This document shows positions 18,113 through 18,202 of a stretch of 18,202 bases of DNA, piece by piece; position 1 is the first letter of the stretch; each line of letters begins with the position of its first letter. The translations under genes and the position numbers were made by a program. Source of the DNA: Ectocarpus siliculosus (lineage: Eukaryota; Sar; Phaeophyceae; Ectocarpales; Ectocarpaceae); NCBI GenBank assembly GCA_000310025.1, contig FN648599.1, positions 28,449-46,650 on the forward strand, in the 5' to 3' direction. The notes beneath the pieces were generated by a model. The model saw only the letters and a program-made list of their open reading frames with translations. It was not told where the DNA came from and ran no database searches.

Positions 18113-18181
18113 GGGGGGGGGGGGGGGGGGGGGGGGGAAATTTAAATCTAACAATCGGGGACAAGAATAGGGGGGGGGGGG
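18113..18181. repeat. Two G homopolymers (25 and 12 bases)
   Basis: G25 at 18113-18137 and G12 at 18170-18181 are separated by an AT-rich 32-base spacer. Together they could form G-quadruplexes; lengths of such runs are often misread, so exact counts are unsafe. Confidence 0.85.
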
Positions 18182-18202
18182 CAAATGCCCACCCTAACAA
18201 AA

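Noticed and set aside
1-18202. CRISPR array, rRNA, operon or prokaryotic promoter structures
   Set aside because: No regularly spaced repeats, no rRNA signatures, and spliced genes with a eukaryotic retroelement argue against a prokaryotic source.

Overview
The window looks like nuclear DNA of a eukaryote. A short GT-AG intron can be read in frame, CAG/CTG and GCC repeats are common and encode Gln and Ala runs, spacing between coding stretches is wide, and a large Ty3/gypsy-class retroelement is present. There is no operon layout, no Shine-Dalgarno pattern and no rRNA. The repeat style and composition remind me of a brown alga such as Ectocarpus; this is inference from style, not from a match.

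Layout. (1) Bases 1-924, minus strand: the 5' end of a gene that runs off the left edge. A 15-nt coding first exon, an 82-bp intron and an 825-nt open second exon give 280 codons of a low-complexity His/Gly/Ala/Pro-rich protein. (2) Bases 1540-2022, minus strand: a polyglutamine-coding exon ending at a phase-0 donor. It could be an alternative first exon of the same gene, because the acceptor at 828 is also phase 0. (3) Bases 2023-8260 are mostly non-coding. They hold a MITE-like unit with about 20-bp terminal inverted repeats (3894-4330), a few weak open frames and microsatellites. (4) Bases 8270-8580, minus strand: a plausible exon with a strong donor. Then come a poly(A)-containing hairpin repeat (8946-9032) with a diverged relative at 3554-3598, and a 132-codon open frame (9164-9562). 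(5) Bases 10208 to about 16755, minus strand: a decayed Ty3/gypsy retroelement. In transcription order it carries a Ser/Pro-rich segment, half of a NADAR (YbiA/DUF1768-like) domain, the C-terminal half of an aspartic protease, reverse transcriptase, RNase H, a roughly 295-residue linker, integrase zinc finger, integrase DD35E core, and a chromodomain-like plus SH3-like tail. It is broken by several frameshifts and three in-frame stops. I find no LTR pair and no capsid or zinc-knuckle gag. A tRNA-like B-box sequence lies at its 5' edge on the opposite strand. (6) Bases 16850-18202: weakly coding sequence ending in long G homopolymers.

The most unusual observation is the NADAR half-domain inside the retroelement, directly abutting the protease remnant. 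NADAR proteins are known from ADP-ribose/NAD-related chemistry, and I know of no established role for one in a Ty3/gypsy pol. It may be a captured host or viral domain, or a recombination junction in one dead copy; related copies would decide.
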